A DNA stretch of 64,000 bases from JACWAE01 sp963847595. GTDB taxonomy: Bacteria > Chloroflexota > Dehalococcoidia > SZUA-161. This document shows, in pieces, positions 41,655 to 52,127 of the stretch. The notes under the pieces were generated by a model. It was not told where the DNA came from. It did not search any database and worked only from the letters and a program-made list of their open reading frames with translations. The first letter of the stretch is position 1, and every line of letters begins with the position of its first letter. A program made the position numbers and the translations under genes. Location: NCBI GenBank assembly GCA_963847595.1, contig CAWKAJ010000001.1:248001-312000 (forward strand), given 5' to 3'.

Positions 41655-41801
41655 AACAACCCCCTTCTACAAATTTTATGCACTCGATAAGGGACTTCTC
41701 AGGCCCAGTCAATAGCTGCACCTCAAAGGGCACCAGGCTATATGCCGTAGCATATGAAGGCCCAGGATTCGATTTGAAGGGCTCTGCCCCTGGTGCCTGA
41801 C

Positions 41802-42053
41802 TCAAACATCGTCTACGGCGGGTTCCTTCTCAGCATACGCTCTGTATACGAAACCGGCGCGCTCGGCGACCAGGGAGAGCAGGGTGGCCGAGGTTCCCCG
41901 CGGACTGTACATGCCGATCTCCCACTCGCTGATGGTCTGCTGGCGAGTGCCTAGCTCACCGGCCAGCTCCTGCTGGGTCAGCCCCAGGTGAGCCCTGAGC
42001 GCCTTGATGCCCTCGCTGTCCCACTGGACTTTTCCCTTCTTGCGCTGTTTCAT
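41802..42053 (-). CDS. XRE-family small transcriptional regulator
   Basis: The 83-residue product is a single HTH domain (IKALRAHLGLTQQELAGELG, TRQQTISEWEIGMYSPRG). The start is ATG 42053. Upstream on the minus strand, TTGACA and TAAAAT are 17 bp apart, and the -10 ends only 6 nt before the ATG, so the mRNA is probably leaderless. A perfect palindrome (9-bp arms TTTTACACG/CGTGTAAAA) fills the spacer and -10, suggesting autorepression. Divergent to the DUF5343 gene. No toxin partner with a matching size is apparent. Confidence 0.88.
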   Translation of the reverse strand: MKQRKKGKVQWDSEGIKALRAHLGLTQQELAGELGTRQQTISEWEIGMYSPRGTSATLLSLVAERAGFVYRAYAEKEPAVDDV

Positions 42054-42088
42054 GGGCAGATTTTACACGCAACCGTGTAAAATGTCAA
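42054..42088 (-). promoter_or_regulatory. XRE-gene promoter with palindromic operator, leaderless start
   Basis: -35 at 42083-42088 (TTGACA), -10 at 42060-42065 (TAAAAT), 17 bp apart. The palindrome arms are 42061-42069 and 42074-42082. Only CTGCCC separates the -10 from the ATG at 42053. No ribosome site is present. Confidence 0.85.
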
Positions 42089-42116
42089 GACCTACTCAAC
42101 GGTCTGGGTGGAAAAC

Positions 42117-42374
42117 GGTGGACTGACATCGGCAGTTCCGGGACTAAATAGCGACACTATGGGGACTAAACCATCTCCAGCGGTCTACCAACCGACCAGG
42201 CTGCGAAAAACGCTATAGGTCAGGACTGACCGACCCTCACAGTCCACCCTTATCCAGAGCGAACTACGTATGACATAAGCCGATAAGATGTTAAACAGAC
42301 TGCTTAAGTACGGACTGTTGACAGTCCGCCTTATTTCTGGTATAATACTGCGCACGGACTGAACTGTATAGTCC
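42117..42374. promoter_or_regulatory. GGACT/AGTCC operator-like array between XRE and DUF5343 genes
   Basis: Motifs: GGTGGACTG at 42117-42125 and its inverse CAGTCCACC at 42240-42248; the palindrome GGTCAG-GA-CTGACC at 42218-42231; CGGACTG-TTGA-CAGTCCG at 42311-42328, overlapping the -35; and GGACT-N9-AGTCC at 42356-42374, just after the -10. The plus-strand promoter is TTGACA 42318-42323, 17 bp, TATAAT 42341-42346. Confidence 0.75.
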
Positions 42375-42401
42375 TCAAAATATGAAGTCCCGAGGAAGGC
42401 A

Positions 42402-43103
42402 ATGGCAACTATCAAAGACTACGAACTGGAGGGGCGCGGACTTATCCCGCCCTACGGACCCGCGCGGGGGATGCTCCAGGCGCTGAACCTGCTGCGCAGG
42501 ACGACGCCTTCCCGGATAGATAGCGACTTCCTGCGCATCAATAAGATCGCTCCGGGCAACGAATACAAGGTGGTGGGCGCATTGAGGTTCCTGGGGCTCA
42601 TCGATGAGGACGGCAAGCCCACAGAGGGCAGCCGCGTTCTGAAAACCAAAGGGACTACATATACCCAAGCCCTGCAGGAGATAGTCCGCAGAGCCTATTC
42701 GGGTGTATTTCACGGACTGCGGGACAACGGAGTGACCCGGGAGGGAATATACAACTACTTCGTCACCGAAGGCGGGATGGGGGCTGAGATGGCAAGCAAA
42801 GCCACCCGCTTTCTGATCAAGCTGTGCCGGCTGGCTGAAATCGAGCTGGCCCCAGAATCGCCCAGAGGGGCCTCCCGAGGAAAAAGAAAGGCAAAAGCCC
42901 AGCCGCAGCACTATATCAAGTCCCAGGCCGAGCCTGGGGGCAGGGACTTCGACCTCCAGTCCCCTACCCAGGTGGCATCCGCCCAATTCCCTGTGGTGCT
43001 GGCCCTGACGCCGGAAACAGCGGCCATGAGCCAGGAGCAACTGACCGAGCTGTTTCGCAAAATGAGGATTGCCCTGGAGCAGTCCGCTGCCAGCAAAAAT
43101 TAG
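42402..43103 (+). CDS. DUF5343-like protein
   Basis: The 233-residue product resembles DUF5343 proteins in its first 150 residues (PPYGPARGMLQALNLLRRT; RIDSDFLRINKI; YKVVGALRFLGLIDEDGKPT), with a two-winged-helix look, a basic linker (RGASRGKRKAKAQ) and a C-terminal segment (VVLALTPETAAMSQEQLTEL) with helix heptads. GAGGAAGG precedes the ATG. It is driven by a perfect promoter whose -35 lies inside an inverted repeat. Because DUF5343 is uncharacterised, its role is unknown; DNA-binding is plausible from fold and setting. Confidence 0.65.
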   Translation: MATIKDYELEGRGLIPPYGPARGMLQALNLLRRTTPSRIDSDFLRINKIAPGNEYKVVGALRFLGLIDEDGKPTEGSRVLKTKGTTYTQALQEIVRRAYSGVFHGLRDNGVTREGIYNYFVTEGGMGAEMASKATRFLIKLCRLAEIELAPESPRGASRGKRKAKAQPQHYIKSQAEPGGRDFDLQSPTQVASAQFPVVLALTPETAAMSQEQLTELFRKMRIALEQSAASKN

Positions 43104-43257
43104 CCCACCCCGGCGTTTCCGAAGCTAAAGCCGCCAGAAGCCCCAGAATCGGCGCAGGCCGTTTCGACATACCATGATACCAGTCCCGTTCGGTCTTTCG
43201 CTAAGCCTTTCCTCTTTATTGAACCATTGGCTTGTGCTGTTGTGGTATAATAATCAC

Positions 43258-44119
43258 ATGTCGTACTGGAGTTTCGTCAGGGCATTCATTCTTTGTGTTG
43301 CCCTGCTGGCACTGCTGACCCCCGCCTGTGGTCAAAAAGACGGCCTCCGCAGCGAGATAACCAACGCAATAGACAAGATGTCAGGAGTGGATCACTTCCG
43401 GTCGACGGTTAACAAGATCACAGTTACAAACGGTTATGTCCAATCACTTTCGGCCACGGTGGAGTACTCGGGCAGGTGCTCTAATCACTGGTACGAAATC
43501 ACAGTAGAAAACCGTGCCGGCAACGGTACCACCGAGCCTTTCGGCAAAAACTGGTATTTAGAACCGGGCTCCTCTACTGAATGGCAGGAATCCATACTGA
43601 TAAGCGGTAACGGTTACTGGTGGAGTTCGACCCAACCCCAATGGCGCCTCTCTTCTGTGGACTGCGTGGTGAATTCAGGACCACTGGATAGCGAATTTCA
43701 TCTCTACTCTTTTCTGGGCAGCATTGAGGAGCTACCGGCCGAAAACATAGGTAACATGAGTTGCAAGCGCTACAAGGTCGATGTGGACTACGAACAAGCA
43801 AATTGAAGAAATGAGGAAACTCCAAGAGACACCTATAATCTTAGTAGAAGGCGGAGGAAATATATCCTTGATAGATTGGATGGAGATGACACGCCAGAAT
43901 GAGGCTGTTGCTGAATTCTGGATTGATGAAGAAGGCTATATCAGACAGTTAAAGACAGAAAAGCGGTCCCTAGCTGGACCTAACGGTGGGCAGGACGAGT
44001 GGACTACAGAGATCACGGTCATCAGATACTCCGATTTCAACCAGCCGATCACCATAGAGCCACCCCCAGCACCCCCGTCCACTTCTCCCACGCCTACTCC
44101 CACACCATCACCCCATTAA
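43258..44119 (+). pseudogene. Exported (lipoprotein-like) protein split by a frameshift
   Basis: Frame 1 from ATG 43258 encodes a signal peptide with a lipobox-like LTPAC near residue 24 and a domain reaching RYKVDVDYEQAN then stop at 43806. A second frame (43781-44119, +1) continues naturally (KQIEEMRKLQETPI, VAEFWIDEEGYIRQLK) and ends in a PTPTPTPSPH tail. The two halves together look like one LppX/LolA-like exported protein, and a one-base change between about 43781 and 43803 would join them. Whether it is decay, sequencing error or programmed is open. An extended -10 (TGGTATAAT) ends 6 nt before the ATG, so it is leaderless. Confidence 0.6.
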
Positions 44120-44385
44120 CATATGCCCCTCCATTAGTCATCATATAGGCAGGTGTGGGTCCCATTTCATTTCACACGCCCTACTGCCTTTTCCCCCATG
44201 TCATTGCGAGCGTAGCGAAGCAATCTCATCGCACCCCTTCATACCCACGAGCACGCGGAGATTGCTTCGTCGTCCGCCAGAGGCGAACTCCTCGCAATGA
44301 CATAATATATAGGACCCACCCCCGTTTGCCCCTCCACCCCAGATGTGCTACAATCTCTCGGCTATAAGGCTATAATAGGAATGAG
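44120..44385. repeat. CATTGCGA repeat upstream of dprA
   Basis: GTCATTGCGAGCGTAGCGAA and GCAATCTCATCGC (about 44200-44233) face an inverted copy, GAGATTGCTTCG...CTCCTCGCAATGAC (about 44260-44302), forming an imperfect inverted pair about 105 bp long. The same family is represented at 31299-31350. No gene is seen. Confidence 0.7.
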
Positions 44386-45501
44386 ATGTCGGACTTAAAA
44401 TACTGGGTGGGGTTTAACCGCATACAGGGACTGGGCCGAGCCAAGTTCTCCCTGCTGGAGGGATATTTCAGCGACCTGGAGCACGCCTGGAAGGCCGGCG
44501 CTGCGGAGTTGAAGGCGGCGGGACTGGATGGCAAGTCCATCGAGGCCATTGTCACCGCGCGGCCAGATATATCGCCGGAGGCCGAGCTGCAGAAGCTGGA
44601 ACGCCTTAATGTCAGGGCGCTCACCTGGAACGACCCCGCCTTCCCCGCCAGGCTCAAGGAGATTTACGATGTGCCGCCGGTGCTCTACGTTCGAGGTGAT
44701 ATCACCCCGGAGGACGAGTGGACTATCGCCGTGGTGGGCACCAGGCGGGCTACGATATACGGGCGGGAGGTGACCGAGCGCTTGGTTGCCGAGCTGGTGC
44801 GCAACCGCATCACCGTGGTCAGCGGGCTAGCGCGCGGCATAGACTCCATAGCACACCGCACAGCGCTCGAGTCAGGAGGGCGCACCATCGCGGTGTTCGC
44901 CTGCGGGCTGGACACGGTCTACCCACCGGAGAACGTGAAGCTGGCGCAGGCCATTATGGAGCACGGCGCGCTGGTGAGCGAGTACCCGCTGGGCACCAGG
45001 CCCAAGGCAGAGCACTTCCCCCGCCGCAACCGCATCATGTCGGGCATAAGCCTGGGGGTGCTGGTTGCCGAGGCCGGCGAGGGCAGCGGAGCTATGATCA
45101 CGGCAACCCTGGCCCTGGAGCAGAACCGCGAGGTGTTCGCGGTGCCCGGGAGCATACTCTCACCGGCGAGCCGCGGCGTCAACCGCTTAATTAAGGAAGG
45201 GGCCAAGCTGGTGAGCGAGGTACAGGATATCCTGGAGGAGTTGAATTTGACGATGATACCGCGACAGATGGAGATGAGGGAGTTGGTGCCGGAGAACGAG
45301 ACAGAGTCGCTGATCATGAAATACCTGTCCCACGAGCCCACCCATATTGACGAGGTCTGTCGCAGCTCGAGTTTGCCTATCGCCACCGTCTCCAGCACCC
45401 TGGCGATGATGGAGCTTAAGGGAATAGTACGCCAGATGGGCGGGATGAATTACATCCTGGCCCGCGAGGCGAGAGCCAGCTATCAGTTAGGAGCTAATTA
45501 A
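44386..45501 (+). CDS. dprA: DNA-processing protein DprA
   Basis: The 371-residue product has a Rossmann core with VVGTRRATIYGREVTE, VSGLARGIDSIAHRTAL and CGLDTVYPPEN, and a C-terminal winged-helix (DprA_WH) region ending LSHEPTHIDEVCRS. DprA loads RecA on incoming single-stranded DNA in transformation and also acts outside competence. It is the first gene of a run dprA-topA-xerC. TATAAT lies 10 bp before the ATG, with no clear -35. Confidence 0.95.
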   Translation: MSDLKYWVGFNRIQGLGRAKFSLLEGYFSDLEHAWKAGAAELKAAGLDGKSIEAIVTARPDISPEAELQKLERLNVRALTWNDPAFPARLKEIYDVPPVLYVRGDITPEDEWTIAVVGTRRATIYGREVTERLVAELVRNRITVVSGLARGIDSIAHRTALESGGRTIAVFACGLDTVYPPENVKLAQAIMEHGALVSEYPLGTRPKAEHFPRRNRIMSGISLGVLVAEAGEGSGAMITATLALEQNREVFAVPGSILSPASRGVNRLIKEGAKLVSEVQDILEELNLTMIPRQMEMRELVPENETESLIMKYLSHEPTHIDEVCRSSSLPIATVSSTLAMMELKGIVRQMGGMNYILAREARASYQLGAN

Positions 45502-45503
45502 CG

Positions 45504-47594
<2,091 letters not shown>

Positions 47595-47597
47595 GAG

Positions 47598-48506
47598 GTG
47601 GAAGAACTATTCCAGAAGTATATTAAACACCTGCAAGTGGAGCGAGGCATCTCCGCATATACGGTGAGGAACTACAGCACGGATATCCGGGGCTTCCTGG
47701 ATTTCCTAGGCAGCAATGGAGTGTCCTCGCTCGATAAGGTTGACCGCGCCATGATGCGCCGGTATCTGGGCTGGCTCCAGGAGCAGGGCATAACCCGAAA
47801 CAGCATCAGTCGCAAGCTCAGCGCATTGAGGTCATTTTACCGGTATCTAATGCGAGAGAATTTGGTCAATACCGAGCCGGTGTCGTCTCTGTCGGCACCC
47901 AAGCTGGAGCAGAGACTGCCCACGTTCCTTGCCACCGATGAGGTAGTACGGCTGGTCGAGGCACCTGATACCTCGACACCGAACGGCATGCGGGACAGGG
48001 CGATACTGGAGATGCTCTACGCCTCCGGGCTGCGCCTCAGCGAGATTGTGGATTTGAACTTGAACGATGTCGACCTGAACTCACGCCAGATCAGGGCCTG
48101 GGGCAAAGGCTCGAAGGAGCGGATAGTGCTCATGGGCAAGCCCGCAGCTGAAGCGCTGAGGCGTTATGTCAAGCATGGCCGCCCCAAGCTTCAGGGCAAG
48201 AAGAGGAGCCAGGCGCTTTTCCTGAACCGCTTCGGAGACAGGATTGCCCGGCGCCGCATCGAGTACATAATCGAGAAATGCGCCCGCCAGGCAGGGCTCG
48301 ATATGAGGGTTTACACCCACATGCTGCGCCACACCTTCGCCACTCACATGCTCGACGGCGGGGCTGACCTGAGGGCGGTGCAGGAGCTTCTGGGACACGC
48401 CCGGCTGGCCACCACCCAGGTCTACACCCATGTGAGCCAGAACCAGATACGCCGTACCTACCTCGCCGCCCATCCCAGGAGCGCCAAGAAGGAAAGAGGG
48501 CGATGA
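47598..48506 (+). CDS. xerC: Tyrosine recombinase XerC/XerD-type
   Basis: The 302-residue product has a SAM-like N-terminal domain (FQKYIKHLQVERGISAYTVR) and a catalytic domain with Arg in ASGLRLSEI, HMLRHTFATHML, LGHARLATTQ and the nucleophile Tyr in VYTHV. It resolves chromosome dimers at dif; XerC and XerD cannot be told apart with certainty, but the place after topA suits XerC. Start is GTG 47598, 3 nt after topA, with AAGAGG upstream. ATGA overlaps aroQ. Confidence 0.92.
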   Translation: MEELFQKYIKHLQVERGISAYTVRNYSTDIRGFLDFLGSNGVSSLDKVDRAMMRRYLGWLQEQGITRNSISRKLSALRSFYRYLMRENLVNTEPVSSLSAPKLEQRLPTFLATDEVVRLVEAPDTSTPNGMRDRAILEMLYASGLRLSEIVDLNLNDVDLNSRQIRAWGKGSKERIVLMGKPAAEALRRYVKHGRPKLQGKKRSQALFLNRFGDRIARRRIEYIIEKCARQAGLDMRVYTHMLRHTFATHMLDGGADLRAVQELLGHARLATTQVYTHVSQNQIRRTYLAAHPRSAKKERGR

Positions 48507-48961
48507 AGATACTTGTTATCCACGGGCCCAACCTGAATATGCTCGGCTCCCGAAAGCCCGAAATCTATGGCACCAAGACCCTTGCCGAGATAAACTCCCT
48601 GCTCCAGAAAAGGGCCGGCGATCTCGGCGTGGAGCTGGAGTCGTACCAGTCCAATCACGAGGGCTATTTGATAGATTTCATCCAGAAGAAGGCAAAAAAG
48701 GCAGCAGGCATTATCATTAACCCGGGAGCGCTTACCCATTACGGGCTCTCCCTGCGCGACGCCCTGGAAGATACCTCCCTCCCCGTAATCGAGGTCCATC
48801 TCTCCGATATCCAGCACCGCGAGGAGTTTAGAAAGGTGTCTGTGATCGCGCCCATAGCGCGAAAGCAGATATCAGGTCAGGGATGGCAAGGGTACATCAT
48901 AGCCCTGGAGACCGTGACGGCTCTGCTAACAGAAGGTAAACATGACCAACCGTCTCGGTAA
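48503..48961 (+). CDS. aroQ: Type II 3-dehydroquinate dehydratase
   Basis: The 152-residue product has the type II hallmarks: IHGPNLNMLGSRKPEIYG at the start, SNHEGYLIDFI and INPGALTHYGLSLRDAL, with EVHLSDIQHREEFRK for the active-site lid. It catalyses a step of the shikimate pathway. ATGA overlap with the recombinase and a 20-bp overlap with the peptidase show coupled translation. Length is typical. Confidence 0.96.
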   Translation: MKILVIHGPNLNMLGSRKPEIYGTKTLAEINSLLQKRAGDLGVELESYQSNHEGYLIDFIQKKAKKAAGIIINPGALTHYGLSLRDALEDTSLPVIEVHLSDIQHREEFRKVSVIAPIARKQISGQGWQGYIIALETVTALLTEGKHDQPSR

Positions 48962-50018
48962 ACTCCGCAGCCAGCTCGACCCAAAGGGGCTCGACGCCAT
49001 TATTATCTCTCAGGCTGAGAACCGCCGTTACCTCTCGGGATTCACAGGCTCAGCTGGATTTCTACTCATCTCGCAACAAAGGGCTATTTTAGCCACAGAT
49101 TTTCGTTATGTCGAGCAGGCGCAGTCTCAAGCGCCGGGGTTCGAGGTGGTTCAAATACAGGGCGAGATAGCGAAATGGTTTCCCCAATTGGTCTCAGAGT
49201 TGGGCTCCCAGAAATTAGGATTCGAAGGTAAGTCTATTTCCTTCTCCACCTATAAGGAATTGACGGATGCCCTAAGCAATGCAAAGAGAAAAATCAGCCT
49301 TACCTCCAGCGATGGGCTGGTGGAATCCCTGCGCGCGGTGAAGGATAAGGATGAATTGGGGCTTGTGGAAAACGCTGCAACGCTGGCCGATGCGGCATTG
49401 GAATATATAATACCTCGAATCAAGCCGGGTGCCTCGGAGAAGGAGATTGCCTGGGAGATAGAGAGCTTCCTGCGCCGAAACGGCAGCGAGTCCGTGCCCT
49501 TCGAGTTAATCGTGGCCTCCGGCCCTAACTCAGCAATGCCCCATGCCAGGCCCACAGACAGGGCTATTCGTCAGGGCGAGCCGGTGGTCATAGACATTGG
49601 AGCGACAGTCAGGGGGTACACCAGCGATATCACGCGCACCGTGTGCTCAGGCGATGGTGACAGCACCTTTAATCGGATTTATGATATAGTCTTAGGCGCG
49701 CAGCTCACAGCCATGGCGACTCTGCAGATAGGCATGACCGGAGAGCAGGCTGACCGTCTCGCCCGCACGGTGATAGAGCAGGCTGGCTATAAGGACGCCT
49801 TCGGCCACGGCCTGGGACATGGCGTGGGTTTGGCTACTCACGAGGAGCCCCGTCTGGGCACGAACTCCAGCGATATCCTTGCCGAGGGCATGGTGTTCAC
49901 CATAGAGCCCGGCATCTATGTCAGCGGCTGGGGCGGGATCAGGATAGAGGACATGGTAGTTCTGGAGGAAGGCAAAGCCCGACCACTTACCAAAACAAGA
50001 AAGGCGCGGAGGCCTTGA
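48942..50018 (+). CDS. Xaa-Pro-type aminopeptidase (M24B)
   Basis: The 358-residue product has an N-terminal creatinase-like domain (LDAIIISQAENRRYLSGFTG) and the M24 pita-bread domain with the metal ligands in VVIDIGATVRGYTSDITR, FGHGLGHGVG, TIEPGIYV and RIEDMVVL. It removes N-terminal residues before proline. The ATG with AGAAGG upstream lies inside the aroQ end. Its stop is 1 bp before efp, a common neighbour order. Confidence 0.93.
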   Translation: MTNRLGKLRSQLDPKGLDAIIISQAENRRYLSGFTGSAGFLLISQQRAILATDFRYVEQAQSQAPGFEVVQIQGEIAKWFPQLVSELGSQKLGFEGKSISFSTYKELTDALSNAKRKISLTSSDGLVESLRAVKDKDELGLVENAATLADAALEYIIPRIKPGASEKEIAWEIESFLRRNGSESVPFELIVASGPNSAMPHARPTDRAIRQGEPVVIDIGATVRGYTSDITRTVCSGDGDSTFNRIYDIVLGAQLTAMATLQIGMTGEQADRLARTVIEQAGYKDAFGHGLGHGVGLATHEEPRLGTNSSDILAEGMVFTIEPGIYVSGWGGIRIEDMVVLEEGKARPLTKTRKARRP

Positions 50019-50019
50019 A

Positions 50020-50577
50020 ATGATTGCCGCCACCGACCTGAAGAAAGGCATGGTCATTGAACTGGATGGGCAGCTCTATGCCATCCTCGACTTTCAACAC
50101 ATCAAGATGGGACGGGGCAGCGCTCAAGTCAGGCTCAAGATGAAGGACATCCAAGCAGGGCATACCACCGAGCGCACCTTCCAGTCCGGGGAGAAATTTA
50201 ATCAGGTGCAGATTGAACTGAGTGACGCCCAGTACTTGTACCGGGATGGCGATTTCTATTACTTCATGGATACCAAGACCTTCGAGCAAATACCGTTGAC
50301 CTCAGAGCAACTGGGCGATCTCAAGAAATACCTCAAGGAAGGGATGACGCTCATTATCTCCCGCCACGGCGACAAAGCGGTGGGGGTCGAGATGCCGCTG
50401 ATCGTGGAACTGAAGGTCACCGAGACCGGACCCAGCTTCAAAGGGAACACAGCGCAATCCGGGACAAAGCCAGCCAAAGTGGAGACCGGCATTAATGTTC
50501 AGGTACCGTTCTTCATCAGCGCTGGCGATGTTATACGCGTCGACACCCGCAGCGGGAGCTATATAGAAAGAGCATAG
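50020..50577 (+). CDS. efp: Elongation factor P
   Basis: The 185-residue product starts MIAATDLKKGMVIELDGQL and has the three beta-barrel domains of EF-P, ending DVIRVDTRSGSYIERA. EF-P rescues ribosomes stalled at polyproline runs, here relevant to the PTP-rich exported proteins. The tip of the first loop reads KMGRGSA, with Arg at position 32, where other bacteria have Lys (beta-lysylated) or Arg (rhamnosylated). No modification enzyme is in the window. Confidence 0.96.
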   Translation: MIAATDLKKGMVIELDGQLYAILDFQHIKMGRGSAQVRLKMKDIQAGHTTERTFQSGEKFNQVQIELSDAQYLYRDGDFYYFMDTKTFEQIPLTSEQLGDLKKYLKEGMTLIISRHGDKAVGVEMPLIVELKVTETGPSFKGNTAQSGTKPAKVETGINVQVPFFISAGDVIRVDTRSGSYIERA

Positions 50578-50583
50578 CTTTTA

Positions 50584-51249
50584 GTGAGCAACCTGTTAAA
50601 AGCCGACCTCCACGTACACACTCGCTACTCGGAAGACTCCATATCCCCTCCGGAAAATATTGTGCAGCACTGCCTCAAGGTGGGAATCAATTGCGTGGCA
50701 ATCACCGACCACAACGAGATCTCAGGAGCTTTCGAGGTTAAACGCATTGCACCATTTAAGGTCATCATCGGGGAGGAGGTATTGACCAACCAGGGCGAAA
50801 TCATCGGTTACTTCCTCACGGAGAAGATACCAGACCGCCTCTCTCCCGAGGAGACGGTGGCGCGGATAAAGGCACAGGGAGGGCTTGCCTGCGTTCCCCA
50901 CCCCTACGACCGCTTCCGGAGCGGGGCAAAGCTTCGTCCCCAGGCCCTGAAGAAAATACTGCCAGACATAGACTTGATAGAGGTCTTCAATTCCCGGGCC
51001 ATGCTGCTGCGGGACTCGGCACGCGCCCTCGAGCTTGCCCAGAAGCACGGGCTTCCAGGCACAGCCGGCAGCGATGCCCATATCGCTCGGGAAATAGGCA
51101 GCACCTACATGGAGATACCGGAGTTCAACGATGTCGAGCAGTTTCGACAGGCATTGAGGCAGGGAAAGGTTTTCGGGCACAGGACCAGTTTCTTCATTCA
51201 TTTCTACGGTATCAGGAACAGATTGGTCAAACAGTTTCAAAGGAGCTAG
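50584..51249 (+). CDS. PHP-domain metal-dependent phosphoesterase
   Basis: The 221-residue product starts with ADLHVHTRYSEDS, then CVAITDHNEISGA, GEEVLTNQGEIIGYF, ACVPHPYDR and GSDAHIAREIG: the full set of PHP-domain His/Asp metal ligands. Family members act on phosphate esters and nucleic-acid-like substrates; the substrate is not clear here. GTG start, 6 nt after efp, weak ribosome site. The next gene follows by 5 nt. Confidence 0.9.
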   Translation: MSNLLKADLHVHTRYSEDSISPPENIVQHCLKVGINCVAITDHNEISGAFEVKRIAPFKVIIGEEVLTNQGEIIGYFLTEKIPDRLSPEETVARIKAQGGLACVPHPYDRFRSGAKLRPQALKKILPDIDLIEVFNSRAMLLRDSARALELAQKHGLPGTAGSDAHIAREIGSTYMEIPEFNDVEQFRQALRQGKVFGHRTSFFIHFYGIRNRLVKQFQRS

Positions 51250-51254
51250 CACCC

Positions 51255-52055
51255 ATGTATAAACTGGGTTGGTTCTCCACAGGCCGGGGCGGGGGCTCAC
51301 GCGCCCTCTTGACGAGGATGCGCGATGAGATAGAGAAAGGCAATGTAAAGGCAGAGATAGAGTTCGTATTCTGCAGCCGCGAGCCCAGAGATGCCGAGGG
51401 AAGCGATACATTTATTAAACTGGTTGAATCCTACCGCATCCCCCTTGTTTGCCTATCCTCGAAAAGGTTCAAGACAAGCGCTGGAGGATACCTCTCTCCA
51501 CAATGGAGGCTGGAGTACGATAAAGAGGCGATGAAACGTCTCAAGGGCTATAACCCCGACCTCTGCGTGCTCGCCGGTTACATGCTCATCGTCGGCCCCG
51601 AGATGTGCCAGCACTATAAGATGGTCAATTTACATCCCGCTGCCCCCGGCGGCCCCAAAGGCACCTGGCAGGAGGTAATCTGGCAGCTCATCGAGAGCAA
51701 AGCCGCCGAGACCGGTGTGATGATGCACCTGGTCACCCCCGAGCTGGATGAGGGGCCTCCGGTGACTTATTGCAGGTTCTCTATCAGGGGCGAGCTTTTC
51801 AATAAGCACTGGGAGGAGATAAAGGGATTATCCGCAGACGAAGTGAAGGCCAAGCAAGGGGAGAATAACTCGCTGTTCAAGCTGATACGTCAGGAGGGCT
51901 TTAAGAGGGAACAGCCGCTAATCGTAGCCACAGTGAAGGCTTTCGCCGAGGGCAAGGTCCGCATAGCAAAAGGCAAGATAGTTGACAGCAAAGGGAAACC
52001 TATCAAAGCCTACTCTCTGACCAAAGAGATAGATGAGATAGTGAAAGGCAAATAA
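51255..52055 (+). CDS. Formyltransferase-fold protein (PurN-like)
   Basis: The 266-residue product resembles phosphoribosylglycinamide formyltransferase: LGWFSTGRGGGSRALLTRM, CVLAGYMLIVGPEMC and VNLHPAAPGGPKGTW in place of the usual NIHPSLLPxFxG, and HLVTPELDEGPPV. PurN transfers formyl from 10-formyl-THF to GAR. Because the His region is altered, the substrate may differ. Long for PurN (about 200 residues) by a C-terminal extension. Last gene before the terminator. Confidence 0.78.
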   Translation: MYKLGWFSTGRGGGSRALLTRMRDEIEKGNVKAEIEFVFCSREPRDAEGSDTFIKLVESYRIPLVCLSSKRFKTSAGGYLSPQWRLEYDKEAMKRLKGYNPDLCVLAGYMLIVGPEMCQHYKMVNLHPAAPGGPKGTWQEVIWQLIESKAAETGVMMHLVTPELDEGPPVTYCRFSIRGELFNKHWEEIKGLSADEVKAKQGENNSLFKLIRQEGFKREQPLIVATVKAFAEGKVRIAKGKIVDSKGKPIKAYSLTKEIDEIVKGK

Positions 52056-52075
52056 GCTAAATGAGATTTGGATAA

Positions 52076-52109
52076 ATGAAAGGGCGCGGTAACCGCGCCC
52101 TTTCATTTA
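52076..52109. terminator. Strong bidirectional terminator
   Basis: TGAAAGGGCGCGGT and ACCGCGCCCTTTCA pair perfectly (14 bp) with little loop, followed by TTTAT on the plus strand and preceded by an A-rich stretch. It separates the dprA-formyltransferase run from the convergent clpP gene. Confidence 0.9.
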
Positions 52110-52127
52110 TGGTCTGCTTTCCCCAAC

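Noticed and set aside
41802..43103. XRE regulator plus neighbour as toxin-antitoxin pair
   Set aside because: The genes are divergent with separate promoters, and the neighbour has no toxin motif; typical pairs are co-transcribed.
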